5,887 nucleotides of DNA from Flavobacteriaceae bacterium (GTDB lineage Bacteria > Bacteroidota > Bacteroidia > Flavobacteriales > Flavobacteriaceae), in contig JALWYP010000275.1 of NCBI GenBank assembly GCA_026992695.1, positions 1-5,887 of the forward strand, read 5' to 3'. Below, piece after piece: positions 1 through 5,296 of this stretch. The first letter of the stretch is position 1; each line of letters opens with the position of its first letter. Under the pieces are notes generated by a model. The model was given only the letters and a program-made list of their open reading frames with translations, was not told where the DNA came from and did no database searches. The translations under genes and the position numbers were made by a program.

Positions 1-609
1 CTATTATTCTGCTCAATTGTATTGATGATTTATAGTTTTATGAGCAATGTAACTGCACAACCTTTTACGCTCAAAGAAAACATTAAACCCATTCAATTAA
101 AATTTTACCCTTTTCAACCTAAAAATTTAGAAACAGGAAAAGGTATGATAAATATTACCGAAGTAAATCAAATAAAAGATACTTTATATTTCTTTGCCAA
201 AAACATAAGTATTTATTCGCCGGTTTATGTAAGTATAGATAGCGAAATTCCGGATGAAAAAATAAACATAGGTATTTATAAAATGAATTGGCTAAATCCC
301 AACAGAAAAGGAAAAACCAACAACGAAGGTCATTGGGAAACACAATTTAAAACCGAAATGGATTTTGGAATAATGGTCGTTCCTGAAAAAACACCCATTA
401 AATACACTCTACTGGCTTGGTCCGGCAAAGAAGCAGATTTTGAACTACCCAATACTTTTTACAAAAAAGACGCAAAAAAAGATAGCAAAGACAGCACAGA
501 AGAACTTTCAAAAAAGTTTTCTTCTACAACTATTTTATATATGGTAATAGCATTGTTAATATTGCTTTTAATCTTTGTATTTATTAAACTGAAAAAACAA
601 AAAAAATGA
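1..609 (+). CDS. Exported protein with C-terminal membrane anchor, 5' end outside window
   Basis: I do not recognise this protein. The frame is open to the left edge (202 residues visible), and the residues before the first in-frame TTG/ATG (LLFCSIVLMIYSF) continue a hydrophobic signal peptide ending near VTAQ, so the true start lies upstream of the window. The mature part, about 120 residues, is rich in alternating beta-type stretches (for example DTLYFFAKNISIY and IKYTLLAWSG) and has no cysteines. A lysine/serine/aspartate-rich linker (KKDAKKDSKDS) leads to one strong transmembrane helix (about positions 529-588) and a basic tail ending KLKKQKK. This predicts a periplasmic beta-sandwich-like domain tethered to the inner membrane with a short cytoplasmic tail. 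Its stop overlaps the next gene's start as ATGA, so the two are probably translationally coupled and may work together. Gene reality is well supported; function is unknown. Confidence 0.85.
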   Translation, partial: LLFCSIVLMIYSFMSNVTAQPFTLKENIKPIQLKFYPFQPKNLETGKGMINITEVNQIKDTLYFFAKNISIYSPVYVSIDSEIPDEKINIGIYKMNWLNPNRKGKTNNEGHWETQFKTEMDFGIMVVPEKTPIKYTLLAWSGKEADFELPNTFYKKDAKKDSKDSTEELSKKFSSTTILYMVIALLILLLIFVFIKLKKQKK

Positions 610-1325
610 AAACAATAACAAACCTATCTCTTTCTGTATTTGTACTTTTTTATAGCAATTTGCTTATTGCTCAATTTTCTACTGCCAATGGGGTAGAGTC
701 TGTTATTCAATTTGGTGGTAACCAAGTAAAAGCAATTCAAGATGCTATAAATCAAGCTGGCGAAATGGGAAATTTAGGATCTGTTTTAGGTACAACGCAA
801 AGATCTTTGGGACACTTGGGTACAATTTTTAGCGCTGCAAAAGACGCAACAGATTTATACAATGCCAGCCAAACACTCGATAGAAATGAGTGTGTACCCG
901 ATTTTACCACAGATGCAAGTGCAATGATGCCTTCTGCTTGTTCAGAAAAACCAGATTGCCAATCGTGTTATCAAAATGCAATAAATAATTTAAACACCAT
1001 TAGAAAAAGCTTAGGAAGACTAAGCTGTATCTTCTCAAACACAAAAACTTTTACCGAAAGTGCTATCGCCTTTGGCGATAATGTTTCTGGCATACATGGC
1101 GTCTTAGGGTTAGCTTGGCAAACAGAACGCCAAGGCATTCAAAATGAGTTTAACAAACTTAAAAACACATACGATAACAAATATATTGAGCTGATGCGAG
1201 CATTAGAAAAAAACTTAAAAAAAATAGGCAAGTGCGAAAACAAATTTGGACTTCAAGATTGGTATGGTAGGTTTGGGTTTATCTATTTTGAAATGATGAA
1301 AGAAAAATACAAACGTCCGCTATAA
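606..1325 (+). CDS. Secreted six-cysteine protein of unknown function
   Basis: This 239-residue protein is not one I can assign to a family. Residues 1-23 form a signal peptide (MKTITNLSLS start, cleavage near LLIAQ). Residues 27-90 are Gly/Ala/Gln-rich and look helical (VKAIQDAINQAGEMGNLG). The mature part has six cysteines, at 96, 112, 118, 121, 141 and 210, including a CQSC pair at 118-121, which suggests disulfides in the periplasm or outside the cell. Residues 173-210 are charged and helical, possibly coiled coil, and the C-terminus is aromatic and basic (DWYGRFGFIYFEMMKEKYKRPL without further motif). The ATG at 606 overlaps the preceding stop (ATGA), indicating one operon. No terminator is evident in the 67 bases before the convergent aroQ. 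A resemblance to signal-peptide-bearing conjugation accessory proteins is only superficial. The coding sequence holds three perfect inverted repeats (see 1008-1134). Confidence 0.85.
   Translation: MKTITNLSLSVFVLFYSNLLIAQFSTANGVESVIQFGGNQVKAIQDAINQAGEMGNLGSVLGTTQRSLGHLGTIFSAAKDATDLYNASQTLDRNECVPDFTTDASAMMPSACSEKPDCQSCYQNAINNLNTIRKSLGRLSCIFSNTKTFTESAIAFGDNVSGIHGVLGLAWQTERQGIQNEFNKLKNTYDNKYIELMRALEKNLKKIGKCENKFGLQDWYGRFGFIYFEMMKEKYKRPL
1008..1134 (+). repeat. Cluster of three short perfect inverted repeats inside a coding sequence
   Basis: Three stem-loop sequences lie within 127 bases of the six-cysteine gene. AGCTTAG (1008-1014) pairs with CTAAGCT (1020-1026) across a 5-base loop. TATCGCC (1064-1070) pairs with GGCGATA (1074-1080) across a 3-base loop. 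CTTGGC (1114-1119) pairs with GCCAAG (1129-1134) across a 9-base loop. The pairing is read directly from the sequence. Any function, such as mRNA structure or pausing, is unproven, and chance is possible. Confidence 0.5.
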
Positions 1326-1392
1326 TTCTGTTTAACTGGTGTTTTACATTACTAAAAACAATTCAATAAAATGGTATAAACAATAAAACGAA

Positions 1393-1812
1393 TTACGTAT
1401 TTTTAAAACTCGCAACTGCCAAATCATAACTTTGTAAGCCAAAACCAATTAGCACTCCTTTTGCGTGTGGCGAAATAAAGGATTTATGCCTAAAATCTTC
1501 TCTTGAAAATGTGTTGGAAATATGCACCTCTACCACGGGAGTTTTTATGGCTTTAACCGTATCGCCAATACCTATCGAAGTATGCGTATAAGCACCGGCG
1601 TTTAAGATAATACCATCTACAATACCGTCTGCTTGTTGTAACTTGTTAATTAGCTCGCCTTCAATATTAGATTGAAAATAAGAAAATATAATTTTAGGAT
1701 ATTTTTGTTTAAGATTTTTTAAAAAAGCTTCAAATGCAGTAGTTCCGTAAATCTCGGGTTCTCGCTTGCCCAAAAGATTAAGATTAGGACCGTTTATGAT
1801 AAGTAGTTTCAT
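1393..1812 (-). CDS. aroQ: Type II 3-dehydroquinate dehydratase
   Basis: This cytoplasmic enzyme converts 3-dehydroquinate to 3-dehydroshikimate plus water, the third step of the shikimate pathway to aromatic amino acids and folate. At 139 residues it is near the family's usual 140-150. The N-terminal signature IINGPNLNLLGKREPEIYG carries the catalytic Arg17 and Tyr22 on the flexible lid. ILNAGAYTHTS (69-79) holds the substrate-binding Asn71 and His77. EVHISN (95-100) holds the catalytic His97, and Arg108 follows in REDFRHKS. The type II dodecameric family is identified without ambiguity. The ATG at 1812 is the only start in front of the N-terminal signature. Only about 28 bases separate it from the T-tract of the preceding barrel gene's terminator. 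A weak -7-like TATTTTAG (1825-1832, minus strand) lies there and would give a very short leader. Confidence 0.97.
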   Translation of the reverse strand: MKLLIINGPNLNLLGKREPEIYGTTAFEAFLKNLKQKYPKIIFSYFQSNIEGELINKLQQADGIVDGIILNAGAYTHTSIGIGDTVKAIKTPVVEVHISNTFSREDFRHKSFISPHAKGVLIGFGLQSYDLAVASFKNT

Positions 1813-1840
1813 TTGGTAAAAATACTAAAATAACGCCATA

Positions 1841-1869
1841 AAAAAAACGCCTCATAAAGAGACGTTTTT
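1841..1869 (-). terminator. Rho-independent terminator of the aroQ-proximal barrel gene
   Basis: On the minus strand, about 20 bases after the stop at 1890, ACGTCTC and GAGGCGT form a seven-pair stem (one G-U) around a 5-base loop. Flanking A and T runs extend it, and an uninterrupted T run follows (1841-1847 as A on the plus strand). On the plus strand the wobble becomes a C-A mismatch, so the structure favours termination in the minus direction. Confidence 0.75.
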
Positions 1870-1889
1870 AATTTTACTTATTTACTTAA

Positions 1890-2384
1890 CTAAAATCCGA
1901 AGTTAACTCCAAGCGTAATTGCGTTTATAGTACCACCTGTAACACTCACACCGCTATAAGAAGCAACTATATCTATTGCTTCACTAATGCCGTAAGCTAC
2001 TTTAGGGCGATAGTAAAAACCACCATCGTTTCCTGTATTTACCCCAAGAGCATAACCTATATCAGCTCCTAAAGAAAATTCATCTGAAAGATTAATGCTT
2101 CCGGTTGCAGCAATAGGAATAAATTGCACGTCATCTACTTTTACGGTAGTACCAAGAATATCTATTTCTTTACCAAAGAAATGAGAATATCCAGTTGTAA
2201 CCCCAACTTCAACTCCGTCGTTAACTTCCCAAAGATACTGAAGATCCACTCCCACATTGAAAGATGAAAAATCACCTATATCTCCTATAGGTAAACCTAA
2301 ATTAACTCCGGCTCTAAAGCCTTGAGCATTCATAGACAATGAAGAAATAAACGCAATTGCAATAATAAAAAGTAATTTTCTCAT
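1890..2384 (-). CDS. Small outer-membrane beta-barrel protein (porin-family, OmpX/OmpW-size)
   Basis: The 164-residue product has a clear signal peptide (MRKLLFIIAIAFISSLSMNAQ, residues 1-21). The rest is Gly-rich alternating beta strands: FRAGVNLGLPIG, FNVGVDLQYLWEV, VEVGVTTGYSHFFG, FIPIAATGSINL, FSLGADIGYALGV, YYRPKVAYGI, IDIVASYSGVSV and INAITLGVNFGF. That is about eight strands, ending in the terminal Phe expected of BAM-inserted outer-membrane barrels. No periplasmic OmpA-like domain follows. Its role is unknown; small barrels of this kind are structural, adhesive or narrow-channel proteins. It has its own promoter (TATATTTG at 2415-2422) and terminator (1841-1869), so it can act as a single-gene unit, although a second barrel gene lies 93 bases upstream on the same strand. 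Confidence 0.9.
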   Translation of the reverse strand: MRKLLFIIAIAFISSLSMNAQGFRAGVNLGLPIGDIGDFSSFNVGVDLQYLWEVNDGVEVGVTTGYSHFFGKEIDILGTTVKVDDVQFIPIAATGSINLSDEFSLGADIGYALGVNTGNDGGFYYRPKVAYGISEAIDIVASYSGVSVTGGTINAITLGVNFGF

Positions 2385-2414
2385 AATAAATTGTTTTGTT
2401 AGTTATTAATACAG

Positions 2415-2446
2415 CAAATATAAAAAAAAATCGAATAACTAACTAT
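2415..2446 (-). promoter_or_regulatory. Bacteroidota-type promoter for the aroQ-proximal barrel gene
   Basis: On the minus strand, TATATTTG (2422-2415) matches the Bacteroidota -7 element TAnnTTTG exactly. It sits 30 bases before the ATG at 2384. A run of eight T precedes it. The -33 element is less clear: TTAG (2442-2439) gives a 16-base spacer and ATAG (2446-2443) a 20-base spacer. The predicted transcript start is near 2409-2411. Confidence 0.6.
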
Positions 2447-2463
2447 AAGGCATATGCCGTATA
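2444..2463. promoter_or_regulatory. 20-bp near-perfect palindrome, candidate regulator binding site
   Basis: TATAAGGCATATGCCGTATA is an inverted repeat with nine of ten pairs matching. The core GGCATATGCC (2449-2458) is perfect and the arms TATA/TATA match beyond one A/G mismatch. It lies between the two barrel genes, centred roughly 40-45 bp upstream of the predicted start of the barrel-gene transcript, a usual place for an activator dimer. It has no loop and no following T-tract on the minus strand, so it is unlikely to be a terminator. The regulator is unknown. Confidence 0.4.
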
Positions 2464-2488
2464 AAAAAAACGATTTTTTACAAAAACG
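2463..2488 (-). terminator. Possible weak terminator of the xerD-proximal barrel gene
   Basis: On the minus strand the end of the gene, including its stop, can fold as CG plus five T paired with five A plus CG (one bulged T), followed by eight T (2470-2463). The stem is almost all A-T and overlaps the stop codon, so termination would be inefficient at best. Read-through into the next barrel gene is plausible. Confidence 0.3.
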
Positions 2489-3023
2489 AAAGCCCCACAG
2501 ACAGCGTAACCACAGCGTTTTTTCCGTTAGACAAACGAGGTACATCTAAAAACCCGAAGGAATACCTGCCCTCTAATCGTAAATTAAGCGGTAGGTCTAT
2601 CCCTAAACCTGCCACTCCGGAGAGGTCAAAATTATTTGTATCTATTTTTGTAGTTAAACTATTTACCGTTTGTTGGGTATCATTTTTAATTAAGATGCCT
2701 AATTGTGTTCCGAGTTGAAGATTTATTTTTTTTGCTATATAATACTTTAAAACTGCCGGAATGGTAATGTAATCTGTATTAAACTTCCCTAAGTCAAACT
2801 CGGCTCCTTGTTGCGAATACAAAATATCAACTTGTCCGCCCCAATCCTCATTAAACTTTCCACCAATAAAACCTCCCAGAACAAAACCGGTTCGGTTTGA
2901 AAACCCGGAAGCATCACTCAGGGTTGAAAAATTAACCCCGCCCTTTACGCCAAGGTCAAACTCCTGAGAAAATACGGTGAATGAAACTATGCTCAAAACT
3001 AAAACAAACAAAAACTTTTTCAT
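2478..3023 (-). CDS. PorT-like outer-membrane beta-barrel protein
   Basis: The product is 181 residues when started at the ATG at 3023. An ATG-type start ten codons earlier would place MPVAISYNNI before a complete signal peptide (MKKFLFVLVLSIVSFTVFSQ), so I chose 3023. The mature sequence has the pattern of the Bacteroidota outer-membrane beta-barrel domain (PorT-like, Pfam OMP_b-brl_2 type): FDLGVKGGVNFSTLS, NRTGFVLGGFIGGKFN, GGQVDILYSQQGAEF, YITIPAVLKYYIAKKINLQLGTQ as strand-turn-strand units, then LRLEGRYSFGF and VVTLSVGLSFL. The last strand is hydrophobic but ends in Leu instead of the usual Phe/Tyr. Function is unknown; such barrels are abundant in this phylum. It is divergent from xerD, with 11 bases between the two ATGs, so its promoter must lie inside xerD. 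Confidence 0.9.
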   Translation of the reverse strand: MKKFLFVLVLSIVSFTVFSQEFDLGVKGGVNFSTLSDASGFSNRTGFVLGGFIGGKFNEDWGGQVDILYSQQGAEFDLGKFNTDYITIPAVLKYYIAKKINLQLGTQLGILIKNDTQQTVNSLTTKIDTNNFDLSGVAGLGIDLPLNLRLEGRYSFGFLDVPRLSNGKNAVVTLSVGLSFL

Positions 3024-3034
3024 AATATTGTTGT

Positions 3035-3937
3035 ATGAAATGGCAACAGGCAATAACGCAGTACCAAAATTATTTAAGAATAGAACGTGGTCTTTCGCAA
3101 AATAGTATAAGCAATTATGTTTTGGATATTTCGAAGTTACAAAAATGGTTGACAGAAAATGATGTTATAGAAAACCCCTTAACCATCACCGAAGAAACCA
3201 TTAAACAATTTATATACAACATTTCAAAAACCATGAATCCGCGTTCGCAAAGTAGAATAATTTCGGGGTTACGCGGTTTTTTTTCGTTTTTACTATTTGA
3301 AGAATACCGGAAAACAAACCCGATGGAACTTATAGAAAGTCCGAAAATAGGAAGAAAACTTCCCGATACATTAAGCCTTGAAGACATTAATACACTTATT
3401 TCAAACATAGATTTAAGTCATCCGCAAGGTGAACGAAATCGCGCTATTATTGAAACACTTTACGGATGTGGTTTACGAGTTTCTGAACTGATAGATCTAA
3501 AAATATCCGACCTTTATTTTGAAGAAGGATTTATTAAGGTAACCGGAAAAGGAAACAAACAGCGCTTTGTCCCAATTGGAACAATTACCATAAAATACAT
3601 AAACCAATATAAAAATTTTGTGCGCGTACACCAAAAACCCAAGCCTGAAGCTAAAGATACGCTATTCCTTAACCGAAGAGGTAATAAACTCACTCGCGCT
3701 ATGATTTTTACTATTATTAAACAACTTGCCGTTACAGCAGGGATTAAAAAAAATATTAGTCCGCATACATTTAGACACTCCTTCGCCACCCATTTACTAG
3801 AAAACGGAGCAAATTTACGAGCCATACAACAAATGCTTGGTCACGAAAGCATCACCACCACCGAAATTTATACGCACATAGATAAAAAACACTTAACAGA
3901 AATTATTAATAAATTTCACCCCCGAAGGGATAAATAA
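3035..3937 (+). CDS. xerD: Site-specific tyrosine recombinase XerD
   Basis: XerD with XerC resolves chromosome dimers at dif sites near the division septum. The product is 300 residues, the usual length. Residues 1-90 are the SAM-like core-binding domain (YQNYLRIERGLSQNSISNY; SGLRGFFSFL). Residues 107-295 are the catalytic domain. The full catalytic set is present: Arg148 (YGCGLRVSEL), Lys172 (VTGKGNKQR), His244 and Arg247 (SPHTFRHSF), His270 (LGHESITTT) and the nucleophile Tyr279 (EIYTHI). The ATG at 3035 is the only sensible start; the next Met is residue 67. No Shine-Dalgarno sequence precedes it. Length, motif wording and the nearby aroQ point to the housekeeping Xer protein rather than an integrase of a mobile element. 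From memory, xerD and aroQ are near neighbours in other Bacteroidota; here two barrel genes separate them. Confidence 0.96.
   Translation: MKWQQAITQYQNYLRIERGLSQNSISNYVLDISKLQKWLTENDVIENPLTITEETIKQFIYNISKTMNPRSQSRIISGLRGFFSFLLFEEYRKTNPMELIESPKIGRKLPDTLSLEDINTLISNIDLSHPQGERNRAIIETLYGCGLRVSELIDLKISDLYFEEGFIKVTGKGNKQRFVPIGTITIKYINQYKNFVRVHQKPKPEAKDTLFLNRRGNKLTRAMIFTIIKQLAVTAGIKKNISPHTFRHSFATHLLENGANLRAIQQMLGHESITTTEIYTHIDKKHLTEIINKFHPRRDK
3065..3072 (-). promoter_or_regulatory. Candidate -7 element for the PorT-like gene, inside xerD
   Basis: TAATTTTG on the minus strand matches TAnnTTTG exactly and lies 41 bases upstream of the chosen ATG at 3023, within codons 11-13 of xerD. No convincing -33 element is seen at the usual spacing (a TTTG is 25 bases upstream). 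The match could be chance in AT-rich DNA. Confidence 0.35.
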
Positions 3938-3972
3938 ATGGTATTTTTTTAAATTAATCGACTTCTATCCTA

Positions 3973-4000
3973 TTGATTAACAATATTTTTTGTAACTTGG
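3973..4000 (+). promoter_or_regulatory. Candidate promoter for the STAS-like gene
   Basis: In the 82-base gap after xerD, a -33-like TTG (3973-3975) is followed by a 17-base spacer and TAACTTGG (3993-4000), which matches seven of eight positions of TAnnTTTG. The predicted transcript start is near 4005, giving a leader of about 15 bases. No clear xerD terminator is visible, so read-through from xerD is also possible. Confidence 0.4.
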
Positions 4001-4019
4001 TAATTCTAACTAACCCAAA

Positions 4020-4403
4020 ATGCTGGTTTTATTAACATACGATTTCTGTACTATAGAAGTCCATGACAACTATGTTGTTGTTGTGATGAAAGAGGGTATT
4101 ACAGTAAAACCTGAAGATAATAAAGTTCTAGAAGAAATAGCAAATGATTATTACGAAGATAGGTATTTTGGTTATATCACCTACCGAAAAAATTCGTACG
4201 CAGTTGACCCAAGAATATATTTTGAAACATCAAAAATTAAAAATTTAATTGGTTTTGCTGTTGTTGCTCCTAGAAAAATTGCCAAACAAACAGCCGAGGT
4301 AGAGCGGATATTTTTAAAAAAACCTTACCAATATTTTGACACAATGAACGAAGCCATAGACTGGATTAACTCATTAATAATCAAAAAAAGATATTTAGAT
4401 TAA
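4020..4403 (+). CDS. SpoIIAA/STAS-like small cytoplasmic protein
   Basis: This 127-residue protein has no signal peptide or membrane segment. Its pattern fits the SpoIIAA/STAS-like fold seen in small Flavobacteriia proteins: an opening strand pair (CTIEVHDNYVVVVMKEG), a helix (PEDNKVLEEIANDYY), a central strand (YFGYITYRKNSYAVDPRIY), then IKNLIGFAVVAPR and a C-terminal amphipathic helix (TMNEAIDWINSLI). STAS domains bind partners, nucleotides or lipids. The anti-anti-sigma phospho-serine motif is not evident, so I would not call it a sigma-regulator antagonist. The ATG at 4020 directly precedes the first strand and has no Shine-Dalgarno sequence. The fold assignment is from sequence pattern and memory of similar proteins; the function is unknown. 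Its stop codon overlaps, tail to tail, that of the GH12 lipoprotein gene. Confidence 0.8.
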   Translation: MLVLLTYDFCTIEVHDNYVVVVMKEGITVKPEDNKVLEEIANDYYEDRYFGYITYRKNSYAVDPRIYFETSKIKNLIGFAVVAPRKIAKQTAEVERIFLKKPYQYFDTMNEAIDWINSLIIKKRYLD

Positions 4404-4407
4404 TCTA
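4396..4407. repeat. 12-bp perfect palindrome holding both convergent stop codons
   Basis: TAGATTAATCTA spans the 3' ends of the STAS-like gene (stop 4401-4403) and the GH12 lipoprotein gene (stop 4402-4400, minus strand). The reading frames overlap by four bases (TTAA). Because of the symmetry both proteins end Leu-Asp-stop. It has no loop or T-tract and is not a conventional terminator. Confidence 0.7.
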
Positions 4408-5263
4408 GTTGCAGATTCCATTCAAAATTTTTAACCAATGTAAATCCACTAGAATTTCCAATCTCATTACCCAATTCTAAGGTTGTAAGATAATACTCTT
4501 CAGAAATAAGTTTTACACGAACTAAATAATCTAAAAAGAATTTTACATCCACAGTACCGGAGTTTCTTTTTTTATCTTTTTCTCTTACAAAAGCAACATA
4601 TCTCCAGTCTTGCTGAAAATTATCGTTTTTTAAATAGCCTTCATAAACAGTATACACACCAAAAGGTGTAAGAATCGTTTCTTGTTTTTTTCCGTAAGAA
4701 GTAAAGCTGTTATAATCTTCCCAAATCATTATTTCGGTTGTGATGTTTTCTTTTTCAGAAAACTCTTTATTGGTTAACCAAATATCAAAAGCCAAATTAA
4801 ATTTTTTATGTTTTACAACAGTTTCAAAATCATAGGTTACTTCTAAGGTATTTATTTGTGAAACCTTAACCGGAAGATTATTCTTTTTTTTGGTAATTTT
4901 CCCAAAAGGTGAATATCCTAATTGTAGTGCCGGATATCCTATTACACCACTTGCATTTTTAGGCACATCCCACTTCCATCCCCAAAAATCATCCTTTTTA
5001 AAAGTACATAATTTAGGTTCGCTCTTTTTTACTTTTCGTTTTCCCCATAAATTACATTTGAGTAAAATATCATTAAAATTTTTATTTTTTCCGCTTTTAC
5101 ACGTAGTAAATTCGGGTTTATCCAATAAGGTTTGCGCTTCGGGAGACGCTTTTTTAACGAGTTCGTTAAGGGTAACTCCTTTATTTAGCGTCTTGCAAGA
5201 CGAAAAAAACAAACTACAAAACAGCAATACAAAAATCGATTTTTTAACTCTTAGCAAATTCAT
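4400..5263 (-). CDS. Lipoprotein with glycoside hydrolase family 12 domain (putative endo-beta-glucanase/xyloglucanase)
   Basis: I started this 287-residue protein at the ATG at 5263; a start ten codons earlier would precede a complete lipoprotein signal (basic VKKS, hydrophobic FVLLFCSLFF, then SSC with Cys23 as the acylation site). Residues 24-65 are a spacer. Residues about 70-284 carry GH12 landmarks in order: NLWGKRK (71-77), the Trp-rich FWGWKWDV (93-100), GYPAL (109-113), FDIWLTN (159-165), then EIMIW with Glu177 as the expected nucleophile, a Pro-x-Gly strand region near TPFGVYTVYEG, the helix-like FFLDYL, and LELGNEIG with Glu267 as the expected acid/base. GH12 enzymes are beta-jelly-roll retaining hydrolases of beta-1,4-glucan, mixed-linkage glucan or xyloglucan. 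Lys-Thr-Leu-Asn after the Cys lacks the acidic surface-export signal of flavobacterial lipoproteins, so a periplasmic-facing location is likelier. It starts 33 bases after hutH with no terminator between, so co-transcription is likely. Substrate is not predictable here. Confidence 0.8.
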   Translation of the reverse strand: MNLLRVKKSIFVLLFCSLFFSSCKTLNKGVTLNELVKKASPEAQTLLDKPEFTTCKSGKNKNFNDILLKCNLWGKRKVKKSEPKLCTFKKDDFWGWKWDVPKNASGVIGYPALQLGYSPFGKITKKKNNLPVKVSQINTLEVTYDFETVVKHKKFNLAFDIWLTNKEFSEKENITTEIMIWEDYNSFTSYGKKQETILTPFGVYTVYEGYLKNDNFQQDWRYVAFVREKDKKRNSGTVDVKFFLDYLVRVKLISEEYYLTTLELGNEIGNSSGFTLVKNFEWNLQLD

Positions 5264-5296
5264 ATAACAAAATTTAACCCTTTCAAAATACAAAAA

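Noticed and set aside
155..343. Short minus-strand frame opposite the first gene
   Set aside because: The plus frame is open across the region with signal peptide and membrane anchor; the minus frame is Cys/Trp/Phe-rich shadow sequence.
1336..1362. TGTTTT...AAAACA inverted repeat between the six-cysteine gene and aroQ as a terminator
   Set aside because: The stem is short and nearly all A-T, the loop is long and there is no T-tract, so it is not convincing.
3024..3053. Longer start of the PorT-like gene at 3053
   Set aside because: It adds ten residues in front of a complete signal peptide and would overlap the xerD start; the ATG at 3023 fits better.
3115..3825. Two minus-strand open frames opposite xerD (3115-3408 and 3514-3825)
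   Set aside because: They lie fully inside the well-supported xerD gene and have no recognisable protein features.
3035..3937. Tyrosine recombinase as the integrase of a mobile element
   Set aside because: Length, XerD-type motif wording and core-gene neighbours indicate the housekeeping protein; no attachment-site repeats, tRNA or cargo genes are seen.
4890..5267. Plus-strand 125-codon open frame opposite the GH12 gene
   Set aside because: It is antisense to a gene with a clear lipoprotein signal and catalytic motifs, and its translation shows no domain or signal pattern.
5264..5293. Longer start of the GH12 lipoprotein at 5293
   Set aside because: It would place ten residues in front of the lysine-rich lipoprotein signal; the ATG at 5263 gives a normal n-region.
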